The notes: generated by a model not told the origin, from the letters alone. A stretch of DNA of 64,000 bases from Mucilaginibacter gotjawali (GCF_002355435.1 NZ_AP017313.1:4278001-4342000); one strand, 5' to 3'. Positions 35,057 through 44,824 are shown, numbered from the stretch's first letter. A program made the numbers and translations.

Positions 35057-36070
35057 ATGAATAAAAAACTATCAATCAATGACATCGCTAACGAATTGCA
35101 TGTTGCAAAATCTACCGTTTCGTTCATACTTAACGGAAAGGCTAAAGAAAAGAGGATAACGGATGAGTTAGCGGAAAAGGTTTTAAAGTTTTGCGAGGAA
35201 AAAGGCTACAAACCCAACCAGCTTGCAAAAAGCTTAAGCACCGGTAAAACAAAGATGATCTGTTTAATGGTTGAAAAGATCTCCGATTATTTCTTTTCAC
35301 ATATTGCCTTCCATTTAGAGGCACTGGCTTATAAAAATGGGTACAAAATAATTTACTGCAGCACCGAAAACGACCCCGAGAAAACGAGAGAACTGATCAA
35401 TTTATTACGCGCACGCTATGTTGACGGCTATATTATTACCCCGCCGGTGGGCATTGAAGCCGAGATTAAAGGATTAATAAACGATAATTTACCGGTAGTA
35501 CTGTTTGACCGTTATTTACCAAATGTTTCGACAGACTATGTGGGGCTTGATAATTATAAAGGCACTTTTGATGGGGTAGAATACCTGGTTAAAACCCATG
35601 CAAAAAAAATCGCATTGGTGACTTTGGATTCTGTACAGAGCCAGATGACTGAAAGACATGCAGGTTATATAGCTGCTTTAAAACAGCACCGGCTTAAACC
35701 TGTCATCCTTAAAGTACCTTTTGCGAATGATACGGAAACAAACGCCGGGCAATGCGCTCAGTTTATTAAAGATAACCCGGGGATAGATGCCATTATATTT
35801 GCAACCAATTACCTGGCACTAAGCGGTATAAAAGCCATTAATGAATTAGGGCTCAATATCCCGGGCGACATTTCTGTTATCGCTTTTGACGACCACGACG
35901 TATTTAATATTTATAACCCATCTATCAGTGCCATTGCCCAGCCATTGGATGAAATGGCCAAGCAGTTATTCAAAACACTGTTGGACAAGCTCGAAAACAG
36001 GGTGCGTTTAAAAGATGTAAGCAGGATAATTATTCAGCCGGATTTGATCTTAAGGGGATCGACCAAATAA
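35057..36070 (+). CDS. LacI-family regulator of the GH130/Sus locus
   Basis: 337 aa. HTH at residues ~4-24 (LSINDIANELHVAKSTVSFIL), hinge near KGYKPNQLAKSLSTGKTKMI, and a sensor domain ending ISVIAFDDHDVFNIYNPSIS. It diverges from the ROK-MFS-GH130-Sus block. The CAAAACCGGTTTTG palindromes before GH130 and before this gene are its most likely binding sites. The effector is unknown. Confidence 0.92.
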   Translation: MNKKLSINDIANELHVAKSTVSFILNGKAKEKRITDELAEKVLKFCEEKGYKPNQLAKSLSTGKTKMICLMVEKISDYFFSHIAFHLEALAYKNGYKIIYCSTENDPEKTRELINLLRARYVDGYIITPPVGIEAEIKGLINDNLPVVLFDRYLPNVSTDYVGLDNYKGTFDGVEYLVKTHAKKIALVTLDSVQSQMTERHAGYIAALKQHRLKPVILKVPFANDTETNAGQCAQFIKDNPGIDAIIFATNYLALSGIKAINELGLNIPGDISVIAFDDHDVFNIYNPSISAIAQPLDEMAKQLFKTLLDKLENRVRLKDVSRIIIQPDLILRGSTK

Positions 36071-36083
36071 CGCTACCGGTAGC

Positions 36084-36440
36084 TTACCACTGAATTTTAA
36101 CTAAAGGATTAGGGTAATTATCGCTTTGGTCTTCGGCTACGTTATCCAGGCACTTAAAGTCTTTTTCAATTAAAAGATGCAGCCCGTTTTCGCAATAATC
36201 GAACCCTACCCTATCACTCTGCAGCCATTCATTCGCCATTATTTCAGGCATAAATAGCGTTATTTTATTATTTTCAAATAGCGCAGACAAATTATTGAGG
36301 TGATTTTGCTGGATAGCGTACGTAAGCATCTGCATCCCGAAGTCGATTGCTTCTTCCAAATATCCATCCGCTAAAAATCTGGCTACATCTGTTTTTGTTA
36401 GCCTGTAACGCAGTGAATTCCCTTTTATCCTGATCTTCAT
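36084..36440 (-). CDS. uncharacterised protein in nitrate cluster (DUF7009-like)
   Basis: 118 aa, soluble. It starts MKIRIKGNSLRYRLTKTDVARF and continues with an acidic, Asn/Leu-rich middle (QQNHLNNLSALFENN) and ENGLHLLIEKDFKCLDNV. I recall similar short proteins named DUF7009, but that is from memory. It is 12 bp behind cobA in the same direction, so it is probably co-expressed with sirohaem synthesis. The role is unknown; it has no metal-binding motif. Confidence 0.75.
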   Translation of the reverse strand: MKIRIKGNSLRYRLTKTDVARFLADGYLEEAIDFGMQMLTYAIQQNHLNNLSALFENNKITLFMPEIMANEWLQSDRVGFDYCENGLHLLIEKDFKCLDNVAEDQSDNYPNPLVKIQW

Positions 36441-36452
36441 AACTCTCTTTTT

Positions 36453-37181
36453 TTATTGGCCAATATTTGTTACTTCGCCTATAATAATAATAGCCGGGTA
36501 GGTAAGCCCCTTGCTTTCGGCCAGTTCGGGCAGGTCTTTCACCAGTCCCCTGGCGGATTTTTGATTTGGTAACGATGCATGTTGTATAATGGCTGCATGA
36601 ATATCCCCAAAACCGGCCTCTATATAGGTATCAGCAATTTCCTTCAGCTTCTTCATCCCCATATATATAACTACTGTTGCCTTGCTTTGTATGGCCAGTT
36701 TTAAATCTGCCGATAACCTGCCGTCTTTTTTCGTCCCCGTAACCATCCATACGCTTTCGCTCAAAGCCCGGTGTGTAAGCGGGATATCTTCGAAACCCGA
36801 AGCCTGCATGCTGGTAATACCGGGTATAAAATGGGTTTTAATCCCTTGTTCGCGTGCGTACATCATCTCCTCGAATCCCCGGCCGAATATAAACGGGTCG
36901 CCGCCCTTTAATCGTACAACTTTTCCTTTGGCAAATGCAAAGTGTTTAATCATTTCATGAATTTGCTCCTGGGGGGTATACTCGCCGTAGGGTTGTTTGC
37001 CCACATAAATTTTATCGCAGCTTTCGGGGGCAATACTTAACAGCTCCTGGTTAGCCAGGTTATCGTACAAAATCACATCGGCCTGTTGTAATATCTTATA
37101 ACCCTTTACAGTAATTAGTTCCGGGTCGCCGGGGCCTGCGCCCAGAACAAATAATTCGGGAATGATGGCTTTATTTTGCAT
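36453..37181 (-). CDS. cobA: uroporphyrinogen-III C-methyltransferase
   Basis: 242 aa, single-domain SUMT. It uses SAM to methylate uroporphyrinogen III to precorrin-2, the sirohaem precursor needed by NirB. Motifs are LFVLGAGPGDPELITVKGYKIL at the N-terminus, VRLKGGDPFIFGRGFEE and GITSMQASGFEDIPLTHR. It is divergent from nirB across a 277-bp region. The dehydrogenase/ferrochelatase step is not encoded here. Confidence 0.95.
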   Translation of the reverse strand: MQNKAIIPELFVLGAGPGDPELITVKGYKILQQADVILYDNLANQELLSIAPESCDKIYVGKQPYGEYTPQEQIHEMIKHFAFAKGKVVRLKGGDPFIFGRGFEEMMYAREQGIKTHFIPGITSMQASGFEDIPLTHRALSESVWMVTGTKKDGRLSADLKLAIQSKATVVIYMGMKKLKEIADTYIEAGFGDIHAAIIQHASLPNQKSARGLVKDLPELAESKGLTYPAIIIIGEVTNIGQ

Positions 37182-37275
37182 TATTTTAGTAATTTATTAA
37201 AAAAGTACTGTTTTTATCTGTTCAAATCATCATAATTTTAATCAATTATGATTTTCAATTAAAATTTTTCAATAA

Positions 37276-37295
37276 AACATGACTAAAATCATGTT
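37276..37295. promoter_or_regulatory. candidate Crp/Fnr-type site in the cobA-nirB region
   Basis: AACATGACTAAAATCATGTT is a perfect 7-6-7 dyad with TGA-N6-TCA at its core, the spacing of Crp/Fnr sites. It lies between divergent cobA and nirB, 164 bp before nirB and 95 bp before cobA. A Crp/Fnr gene lies in the same cluster. Confidence 0.5.
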
Positions 37296-37458
37296 AAAAT
37301 TCAATTTATGTTGAAAATATTTAATTATTTACGACCAAATTAATAATTTTTATTTGAATTTTAAATTTTTTTGTTTAAAATTGCTATTGTAAATGCAAAT
37401 AAGGTCGCACTAATTGTATTTACCGGTTTAAAAGCTTTAACATTTAAAAAATTTCGGT

Positions 37459-39951
37459 ATGATCAAACCAACAATTATAGTAGTTGGCAACGGCATGGTA
37501 GGTTATAAGTTTTGTGAAAAACTGGTAGCCAGGTCAACAGATTTCAACATCATCGTTTTTGGCGAAGAGCCCCGCCACGCTTATGACCGCGTTCACCTGA
37601 GTGAATACTTTAGCGGAAAAACAGCTGATGACCTTTCTCTCTCCACCCATTCATGGTACGATGAAAATAACATCACTCTTCATCTTGGCGATCCGATACA
37701 GGAAATAAACAGATCGGCAAAAACAGTCCATTCTTTATCGGGCCTTACCTGCGCATATGATTTCCTGGTAATGGCTACCGGTTCGTCGGCCTTTGTTCCT
37801 GACATTCCGGGAGTGGAAAAAGACGGCGTTTTTGTTTACCGCACTATAGAGGACCTGGAGCTGATGAAAGCCTGGGCGCCAAAAGTTAAAACCGGGGCAG
37901 TTATGGGCGGCGGCCTGCTGGGCCTTGAAGCCGCTAAAGCCATGATGGACCTTGGCGTTGCCGATACCCACGTAATTGAATTTGCACCGAGGCTAATGCC
38001 ACGGCAGATTGACTCGGCCGGAAGCATGATGCTGCAATCAAAACTCAAAGAGCTTGGCTTAAGTATTCATTTAAATAAAAGCACCGCTTATATAGGCGGC
38101 GAAGGCAAAATAGAAAACCTGCATTTTACAGACGAAAGCGCCCTGGCGGTTGACATGCTGGTGATATCAGCAGGCATCAGGCCGCGCGACGAACTGGCAA
38201 AACTATCGGGCCTGCAAACCGGCACACGCGGCGGCATTGTGGTAAACGAAAAAATGCAAACCAATGATAGCTGCATTTTTGCCATTGGCGAATGCGCTTT
38301 ATATGAAGGCATGATCTATGGCCTGGTAGCACCCGGCTATGAAATGGCCGATATTGTGGTAAACCAGTTAACCCGCGGCGACAAGTCCTTTTATGGTTAC
38401 GACATGAGCACCAAGCTAAAATTGATCGGTGTAGATGTAGCCAGCTTTGGGGATGCATTTATTACTGAGCCGGATTGCCGTACTATTGTTTTTGAAGATA
38501 CCCATAAAGGCGTTTACAAGCGCATAAATATCAGCACCGATGGCAAACAGCTGCTGGGCGGTATTTTAATTGGCGATGCGGATGCCTATAATATGCTGCT
38601 GCAAACAGTTAATAATAAAATTGTATTGCCGCCAAACCCCGAAGATCTGATATTAGGATCAAGAGGCGGGGCCGAAAGTGAAGGCGCGGGCGTAATGAGC
38701 CTGCCTGATGAGGCACTTATCTGCTCCTGCGAAGCGGTTAACAAAGCAGCCATTTGCTCGGCAGTTAGCGATCAGGGAATAACAAGTATTGATGGCATAA
38801 AAAAATGCACCAAAGCCGGAACCGGCTGCGGCGGCTGTGTTCCATTAATTAAAGACCTCATTGCCGGCACCATGAAAGCTAACGGTCAGTATATTAAAAA
38901 TGTGATCTGCGAACATTTTGACTATTCGAGGCAGGAGCTTTTTGACCTGGTAAAGATCAACAAACTGAAAAACTACGACCTGGCGCTCGATCATTTTGGC
39001 AAGGGCGATGGCTGCGAGGTATGCAAGCCGGCAGTAGCCAGCATTCTTTCCAGCTTATGGAACGACGTGATCGTTAAACAGGATACGATACAAGACAGCA
39101 ACGATCGTTTTTTGGCCAACATCCAAAAAGGCGGTACTTATTCGGTAGTACCCCGTATTCCTGGTGGCGAAATTACACCTGATAAGCTGATTGTTTTGGG
39201 CCAGGTTGCCAAACGCTACGGTTTATATACCAAAATTACCGGCGGGCAAAGGATTGATATGTTCGGCGCGCACTTAAATGACCTGCCTGCAATCTGGGAA
39301 GAGCTGATTGACGCCGGTTTTGAAAGCGGCCATGCTTATGGCAAGGCTTTGCGTACGGTTAAAAGCTGCGTGGGAAGCACCTGGTGCCGCTTCGGCTTGC
39401 ACGACAGCGTATCATTCGCCATTGAAATTGAAGACAGGTATAAAGGGATCCGCGCCCCACATAAAATTAAAGGCGGCGTAAGCGGCTGTGTACGCGAATG
39501 CGCCGAGGCACAGGCAAAAGACTTTGGCATTATCGCCACCGAAAAAGGCTGGAACCTGTATGTATGCGGTAACGGCGGTTCAAAACCGCAGCATGCACAA
39601 TTGCTCGCTACCGATATAGACAAGGAAACCCTTGTAAAATACCTCGACAGGTTCCTGATGTTTTATATTAAAACAGCCGAGCCCCTATCCCGCACAGCTA
39701 CCTGGCTGAATAAAATGGATGGCGGCTTAAGCTACCTGAAAAATGTAATTTTAAATGACAGCCTTGGTATTGCTGCTCAACTGGAAGAGGAGATGCAATC
39801 ACTGGTGGATACCTACCACTGCGAATGGAAAGAGGTGATTGATGACCCGGCTTTGCGCAAACGTTTCACTCATTTTGTTAACGCGCCGGAAGAAAAAGAC
39901 CCCAACGTTCAGTTTGAGCCAATGCGCGACCAGGTGAAGGCTACGTGGTGA
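37459..39951 (+). CDS. nirB: assimilatory nitrite reductase, large subunit
   Basis: 830 aa. Residues ~1-400 are an FAD/NAD(P)H oxidoreductase (IIVVGNGMVGYKFCEKL, MGGGLLGLEAAKAM). BFD-type [2Fe-2S] segments follow (LICSCEAVNKAAICS ... GTGCGGCVP, and ...GDGCEVCKPAV). The C-terminal half has the ferredoxin-like half domain and the sirohaem/[4Fe-4S] ligands SCVGSTWC and GGVSGCVREC. It reduces nitrite to ammonium with six electrons from NAD(P)H in the cytoplasm. nirD follows 107 bp downstream. Confidence 0.96.
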   Translation: MIKPTIIVVGNGMVGYKFCEKLVARSTDFNIIVFGEEPRHAYDRVHLSEYFSGKTADDLSLSTHSWYDENNITLHLGDPIQEINRSAKTVHSLSGLTCAYDFLVMATGSSAFVPDIPGVEKDGVFVYRTIEDLELMKAWAPKVKTGAVMGGGLLGLEAAKAMMDLGVADTHVIEFAPRLMPRQIDSAGSMMLQSKLKELGLSIHLNKSTAYIGGEGKIENLHFTDESALAVDMLVISAGIRPRDELAKLSGLQTGTRGGIVVNEKMQTNDSCIFAIGECALYEGMIYGLVAPGYEMADIVVNQLTRGDKSFYGYDMSTKLKLIGVDVASFGDAFITEPDCRTIVFEDTHKGVYKRINISTDGKQLLGGILIGDADAYNMLLQTVNNKIVLPPNPEDLILGSRGGAESEGAGVMSLPDEALICSCEAVNKAAICSAVSDQGITSIDGIKKCTKAGTGCGGCVPLIKDLIAGTMKANGQYIKNVICEHFDYSRQELFDLVKINKLKNYDLALDHFGKGDGCEVCKPAVASILSSLWNDVIVKQDTIQDSNDRFLANIQKGGTYSVVPRIPGGEITPDKLIVLGQVAKRYGLYTKITGGQRIDMFGAHLNDLPAIWEELIDAGFESGHAYGKALRTVKSCVGSTWCRFGLHDSVSFAIEIEDRYKGIRAPHKIKGGVSGCVRECAEAQAKDFGIIATEKGWNLYVCGNGGSKPQHAQLLATDIDKETLVKYLDRFLMFYIKTAEPLSRTATWLNKMDGGLSYLKNVILNDSLGIAAQLEEEMQSLVDTYHCEWKEVIDDPALRKRFTHFVNAPEEKDPNVQFEPMRDQVKATW

Positions 39952-40058
39952 GTAGTGAATGGTGAGCAGTGAGTTATTATTGGGGTGAATTAAATAATTG
40001 GATTAGGTTTTAAGATTTAAAGATAAAACTCCGGCAGGCCGGGTAAAAAAATAAAAAC

Positions 40059-40412
40059 ATGGAAACAACAGTTGCAATTGAATGGGTTTTGGCTTGTTAT
40101 GCGGATGATGTTCCGGCAAACGGGGGCGCCTGTGTTAAATTAAGGGACGAACAAATAGCGGTTTACAATTTTACCCGCCGGGGTGAGTGGTATGCTACCC
40201 AGAATTTATGTCCGCATAAACAACAAATGGTTTTGTCCCGTGGGATGATCGGCAGCACCGGCGAAAACTGTGAACCGAAAGTAGCCTGCCCGTTCCATAA
40301 AAATACATTCTCGCTTTTAAGTGGACAATGCTTAACCAATGAAGAATATTCCATCAAAACCTTCCCGGTGAAGGTAAGCGATGGCCGTGTTTACATCGGT
40401 TTTGCTGACTAA
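40059..40412 (+). CDS. nirD: nitrite reductase small subunit (Rieske-type)
   Basis: 117 aa. Rieske fold with CPHKQQMVLSRG and CPFHKNTFSL, the two Cys-x-His clusters that bind [2Fe-2S] in true Rieske proteins and are retained here. Many NirD proteins have lost them. The short insert SSTGENCEPKVA-like region lies between them. It partners NirB in electron delivery. It lies 107 bp after nirB on the same strand. Confidence 0.9.
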   Translation: METTVAIEWVLACYADDVPANGGACVKLRDEQIAVYNFTRRGEWYATQNLCPHKQQMVLSRGMIGSTGENCEPKVACPFHKNTFSLLSGQCLTNEEYSIKTFPVKVSDGRVYIGFAD

Positions 40413-40460
40413 AATTGCAGAAAATCGTGTTTAAAATAAAACAATCAGGTGGCGAAGACC

Positions 40461-40656
40461 GCCTCAAAAGTCGCTCCATGTAAAAAGTTACCAAATTATA
40501 TTTTGAAACTTTAGGTCTTTGTGACCTTAGTGTACTTTCTTCGTGTACCTGGTGGTAAAAAACAAACCACAAAGGGCACAAAGAATTCACTAAGAACACT
40601 AAGTCCAAATTTTATTTCGTTTGCTTTTCAGTTCATACACTTTTGATACAGCCTCC
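40461..40656 (-). mobile_element. ~195-bp MITE-like element, copy 1
   Basis: Read on the minus strand it starts GGAGGCTGTATCAAAAGT and ends ACTTTTGAGGC, and its centre is an imperfect inverted repeat around TACCACCAGGTACAC. It aligns over its full length with 51336-51530. It carries no coding capacity. It abuts repeat copy B, whose fourth hairpin seems to be cut at the junction. Confidence 0.65.
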
Positions 40657-40659
40657 TTA

Positions 40660-40812
40660 ATTTTCAATTTTGTTTTTCTATAAACACGGGACTCGCCTGG
40701 AGTCCGATACACACATTATCAGGTAAACACATTATTATAAGCTCCGGAGGAGCTGCCTGTTTATAGAAAAATGGAGGCGTTTTTAAGGCTCCAGGGGAGC
40801 CACCTCTTTAAA
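40660..40812 (-). repeat. four-hairpin dispersed repeat, copy B (inverted, one end truncated)
   Basis: TTCTATAAACA (40676-40686), hairpin GGACTCGCCTGGAGTCC (40689-40705), hairpin GCTCCGGAGGAGC (40741-40753), TGTTTATAGAA (40758-40768), hairpin GGCTCCAGGGGAGCC (40787-40801). It is the reverse orientation of copy A and lacks one outer hairpin next to the MITE-like element. Confidence 0.8.
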
Positions 40813-40936
40813 GCAACTTCCATTATCAAAACGGCAGATAAAGAAATTTCGTGTGCAATTCGTGCAAACGGGACCTGGTTTTAGTTTGAGAATGATGCTG
40901 AATGTCTCCCCGCCTGCCCGGCGGGGAGCTTTAGCT

Positions 40937-41629
40937 TTACGATTCCTGGGCCGTTAACTGCAAAAGCTGCTCCCGGTTATTAATAATAATTTTCTTCCCG
41001 GAGGTCTTGATCAGATTTTCTTTCAGCATTTCATTCAGCACCCTGAAAACAGTTTCATAGGTAGCACCGGCGTACGATGCCAGGTCCTGCCTTGATAGTT
41101 CGATATTGATGGAACCATCTTCTTTTTTACCAAATTGATCGCGCAGAGAGACCAGCGCCTGGGCCACCCTTCCTTTTACCGACATATGCGCCAGGTTGCG
41201 CATTTTTTTCTCGGATTCCTGCAGCTCGCTTACCAGGAACATCATCAGGTTATACGTAAATTCAGTATTTACCTTTAGTGTTGACTCAAAAAATTCGGTA
41301 TCTACGTAGCAGACGATCCCATCCTCCAGGGCGGTTGCCGAAATCGGGTAAACATTGTTGCCGCCAAGCCCCCGGTGACCAAAAATTGCACCCTTGGAAG
41401 CAAATCTGATGATTAACTCCTTATCGGGGCCCCATTTCTTATGCACCTTTACCACTCCATCGTAAACAAAGTAAACCCCTTTAACTTCGTCACCCTCATT
41501 AAAGATCACTTCGCCCCGTTTTACTTTAAGATTTACCTTATTTGCAGCTATGGCCGGTTGCCATTGTTTTAAACAATTCCGGCACATAAAACAACTATTT
41601 ACATCACATTCACTCTTGCTTTTTTTCAT
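40937..41629 (-). CDS. Crp/Fnr-family regulator with N-terminal cysteine cluster
   Basis: 230 aa. N-terminal cysteines Cys8, Cys13, Cys16 and Cys19 (CDVNSCFMCRNC) could bind an iron-sulfur cluster, as in FNR, though with different spacing. A cyclic-nucleotide-binding-like beta roll follows (VIFNEGDEVKGVYFVYDGVVK), then a dimer helix and a winged HTH (SRQDLASYAGATYETVFRVL). It lies between nirBD and the porin-narK-nasA genes and diverges from the latter. It probably controls the cluster in response to oxygen or nitrogen oxides. Confidence 0.92.
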   Translation of the reverse strand: MKKSKSECDVNSCFMCRNCLKQWQPAIAANKVNLKVKRGEVIFNEGDEVKGVYFVYDGVVKVHKKWGPDKELIIRFASKGAIFGHRGLGGNNVYPISATALEDGIVCYVDTEFFESTLKVNTEFTYNLMMFLVSELQESEKKMRNLAHMSVKGRVAQALVSLRDQFGKKEDGSINIELSRQDLASYAGATYETVFRVLNEMLKENLIKTSGKKIIINNREQLLQLTAQES

Positions 41630-42132
41630 TTATTTAAAAAAACGGGATAAATATCAACTTACGAACTAAATTTTACCTGATTAACATTAATATGATTCAA
41701 AATTACCATTAAATAAATAAAATAAATTACAAATTATGGATTTATTGTGATTTATATCATAAAAACTATCATCATTTTTTAATGAAATGCAAATACAACT
41801 TAATTAAATTTACAATAACCGCCAAAATGCATTGCAAAATTTACATTTTACTAAAAAAATCACTTTGCGTTTTTGATAATTTGATAAAAAATCATGTTTT
41901 ATCTAATTTAAATCATAAAAGTGTGTATAAATAACACCTTTAATTGATTTTTTATATTAATTACGCTATATTTATGACTATTAAATCACTGAATTGGATG
42001 AATTAACAAAATATAAGCAGCCTATGAAGAAAAGCTAACATCAGCAACCATAAAAAAGCCCCGCCGGGAGGTCGCATTCCCGGGCAGGGTTAAACAGTTT
42101 TTATCGCTTTAACAAATAAAAAACTCAATCAA
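41630..42132. other. 503-bp AT-rich divergent promoter region (crp/fnr - porin)
   Basis: No gene seen. Extremely AT-rich. It contains a TGTGA-N6-TCATA site (41746-41761) and a promoter-like pair TTG (41944-41946) and TATATTTA (41967-41974), 20 bp apart, for the porin operon. A CCCGCCGGGAG/CTCCCGGGCAGG-like GC-rich patch near 42060-42090 may be an RNA hairpin in the porin leader. Confidence 0.45.
41746..41761. promoter_or_regulatory. candidate Crp/Fnr site upstream of the porin operon
   Basis: TGTGATTTATATCATA fits TGTGA-N6-TCAcA with one change in the right half. It sits 117 bp before the crp/fnr start and 372 bp before the porin start, in the divergent region. Confidence 0.5.
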
Positions 42133-43488
42133 ATGTACAAAAATGTATCAAACCAACACATTATTGGCGTAATTCTATTATTTTCATCATGTTTTTTGAC
42201 GGTCACGGCAAAAGCACAGGCAACAATTGAAAATTCACAGATAAATTATGCAAATGCTGATATAAAATCAGCCAAAAAATCAAATCAACCTACCGACCCA
42301 TCTACCATTACCGTAAAACCATCCGAAACTGATACCTCCTGGAAGCCTGTGCGCAGATTATGGGGTTATGCTTTCGGTGATCTTTACTACGATGCACATG
42401 CCGATGCCGGCAACCGCGGCCCCGAAACCAACTATAATGGCGTACCCACTTACCGTAACGCATTCCAGTTTCGGCGGATTTATTTAGGCTATGAATATGA
42501 TATCAATAAAAAATTTACCGCCGAGGTTTTATTAGCTTCTGAGCCATCAGCCAATACCGCCGTTTCGGGTACGACAAGCATATCCGGCAGCGATAATCTT
42601 GCCGACAACAAGATGGCCTTCTATATCAAGAATGTCGACCTGAGGTGGCATGGCGTTTGGACCGGCACCGACTTTGTTATCGGCGAAATGCTTACCCCGG
42701 GCTTCCCTATGTTAACCGAAAAAATTTGGGGCTACCGTGCTATAGAACGTACGGTTGCCGATTTCCACAGAACTAATGCCTATGATATTGGCGCCTCTTT
42801 ACAAGGCGTTTTTGATCCTGCCACTAAAAACTTTGGCTATAATATACTGATCGCTAACAATAGCGCCGGTAGTTCCGCCAGTTTAGGTTCGGCCACCAAC
42901 CCTGCTACTGGTTTCTACAAAGCATTTTATGGCGATGTGTACGCAAAATTCTTAAACCAGACCCTGATCTTCGACCTGTATGCGGATTATATGAAAACCG
43001 CCCCGGCAACTTCGGCAATAGGCGGCCAGTCGCGCAGTATGCTGAAAGGATTTGCAGCTTATACCACCCCGAAAATCACTTTCGGTATTGAAGCCTACAC
43101 CCAAAAATTTGTAAATGGTGTTAGCGACGCAACCACCAAAACATCAGTCAACGCAACAGCCGAGGCTATTTCGCTTTATGCGCACGGCGCCCTTTACAAA
43201 GATAAATGGGGTTTCTTCGCCCGTTATGACGGTTATAACCCCGACAACGATTTTAATGCAAGCGATGTTTACACCTCAAATACCAACCTGCCCGCTTACA
43301 GCCCCTACACAAAAGAGCATTTTGTAACCGCTGGCCTGGATTTTACCCCGGCAAAGAATATTCATTTCATGCCGAATGTATGGTTTATCCAATATAAGGA
43401 CGAGCGTGCCCCCACAACAACAGGCTATTTACCCGACAGCCATGTGCTGGTTTACCGGGCTACTTTCTTTTTCATTTTTGGCAAATAA
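42133..43488 (+). CDS. outer-membrane porin, probably for nitrate
   Basis: 451 aa with a signal peptide (GVILLFSSCFLTVTAKA). Alternating beta strands rich in Tyr and aromatic girdle residues fill the protein (FQFRRIYLGYEYDINKKFTAEVLL; KWGFFARYDGYNPDND; HVLVYRATFFFIFGK, ending in an aromatic residue shortly before the C-terminus). The overall pattern is that of OprO/OprP-like porins. It is 21 bp upstream of the nitrate transporter gene, so it most likely passes nitrate or nitrite across the outer membrane. Confidence 0.78.
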   Translation: MYKNVSNQHIIGVILLFSSCFLTVTAKAQATIENSQINYANADIKSAKKSNQPTDPSTITVKPSETDTSWKPVRRLWGYAFGDLYYDAHADAGNRGPETNYNGVPTYRNAFQFRRIYLGYEYDINKKFTAEVLLASEPSANTAVSGTTSISGSDNLADNKMAFYIKNVDLRWHGVWTGTDFVIGEMLTPGFPMLTEKIWGYRAIERTVADFHRTNAYDIGASLQGVFDPATKNFGYNILIANNSAGSSASLGSATNPATGFYKAFYGDVYAKFLNQTLIFDLYADYMKTAPATSAIGGQSRSMLKGFAAYTTPKITFGIEAYTQKFVNGVSDATTKTSVNATAEAISLYAHGALYKDKWGFFARYDGYNPDNDFNASDVYTSNTNLPAYSPYTKEHFVTAGLDFTPAKNIHFMPNVWFIQYKDERAPTTTGYLPDSHVLVYRATFFFIFGK

Positions 43489-43509
43489 AACAATAAGGAG
43501 AAACGAATC

Positions 43510-44808
43510 ATGAAGAATCAATTAACCAAACTCAATATATTCTCGCTGAAAGGTGTGCAGATGCGCACCTTCCACATCACCTGGCTCATGTTTTTTGTAT
43601 GCTTTTTTGGCTGGTTTGGCCTGGCGCCCTTAATGCCAACCATAAGGGCCGAACTGCATTTAACAAAAGGGCAGGTGGGCAATATTATTATCGCCTCCGT
43701 AACTGCCACCATTATTGCACGCCTTATTATAGGCAAACTTTGCGATACCTGGGGACCGCGTAAAACGGCCATCAGGTTATTGCTGATCGGCTCATTACCC
43801 GTATTTTTTGTTGGCCTGGCGCATAGTTATATGACCTTTCTTTTATTCAGGCTGGCTATAGGCGTAATTGGTGCGTCGTTTGTGATCACCCAGTTCCATA
43901 CCTCTATGATGTTTGCCTCTAAAATAAAAGGTACGGCAAATGCAGTTACCGGCGGATGGGGAAACCTGGGTGGTGGCGTAACCAATATGGTAATGCCATT
44001 GATCTTTGCCGCTATTGTAGGTTTTGGTTATACCAAAGGCGAAGCATGGCGTTATGCGATGATCGTTCCGGGAGTAATGATGCTGATCATCGCATTCCTG
44101 TATTATAAGTATACTAAAGATACCCCGAACGGCAATTATGATGAAATAGGGCACAAGCAAAACAGGTCGAAAACAGATTGGTCGATTTTAACCGACTGGC
44201 GCGTGTGGGCATTAACCATGGCGTATGCTGTTTGTTTTGGAATGGAGATCACTTTTGACAATGTTGCCTCGCTGCATTTTGTGGATTCCTTTCATTTAAC
44301 CCAAAGTATGGCCGGTTTCTGGGCCGGTGTTTTCGGTTTCATGAATTTGTTTGCAAGGGCGTTGGGTGGTATAGTGTCTGACAAGGTTGGCGGCAAATTC
44401 GGTATGCGCGGAAAAGGGCTGTTACTGGCCGGCGTTTTATTGCTTGAAGGCTGCGGACTGATCTTATTTGCGCAGGCAGGCAGCTTAACAATGGCTATTG
44501 TTTCCATGTTATCTTTTGCCCTGTTCCTTAAAATGTCAAACGGGGCTACTTATGGTATCGTGCCTTTTGTAAACACAAAAAATGTGGGTATGGTAAGCGG
44601 CATTGTGGGCGCCGGCGGCAACCTTGGCGGCATGCTGTTTGGCTTTCTGTTTAAATCAACCACCATTACTTATGTACAGGCCTTTAGCTATATCGGCTAT
44701 GCCGTAATTGCCGTGGCCTTAATAATATTGATAACCAAGTTTGCAAAAACGGCGGAAGAAGCAGAAATAGTTAAAGCTGAACCCATATTGGCTGGTGGTG
44801 CAGCGTGA
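43510..44808 (+). CDS. narK: nitrate/nitrite MFS transporter (NarK/NrtP type)
   Basis: 432 aa, 12 membrane helices. Both nitrate signatures are present: NAVTGGWGNLGGGVTNMVMP in helix 5 and VGAGGNLGGMLFGF in helix 11. The substrate-binding arginines are expected in GKLCDTWGPRKTAIRL and near FNLFARALGG-like helix 8. It imports nitrate into the cytoplasm. It lies between the porin and the nitrate reductase and 16 bp upstream of the latter, in one operon. Confidence 0.92.
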   Translation: MKNQLTKLNIFSLKGVQMRTFHITWLMFFVCFFGWFGLAPLMPTIRAELHLTKGQVGNIIIASVTATIIARLIIGKLCDTWGPRKTAIRLLLIGSLPVFFVGLAHSYMTFLLFRLAIGVIGASFVITQFHTSMMFASKIKGTANAVTGGWGNLGGGVTNMVMPLIFAAIVGFGYTKGEAWRYAMIVPGVMMLIIAFLYYKYTKDTPNGNYDEIGHKQNRSKTDWSILTDWRVWALTMAYAVCFGMEITFDNVASLHFVDSFHLTQSMAGFWAGVFGFMNLFARALGGIVSDKVGGKFGMRGKGLLLAGVLLLEGCGLILFAQAGSLTMAIVSMLSFALFLKMSNGATYGIVPFVNTKNVGMVSGIVGAGGNLGGMLFGFLFKSTTITYVQAFSYIGYAVIAVALIILITKFAKTAEEAEIVKAEPILAGGAA

Positions 44809-44824
44809 TTAAAAAAATAAATAA

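Larger units (their letters stand above)
40413..40936. other. 524-bp intergenic region made mostly of two repeat elements
   Basis: No gene. It holds MITE-like element copy 1 (40461-40656), copy B of the four-hairpin repeat immediately after it (40660-40812), and a CTCCCCGCC/GGCGGGGAG hairpin (40906-40928) just past the crp/fnr stop that may act as its terminator although a U-tract is lacking. Confidence 0.6.
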
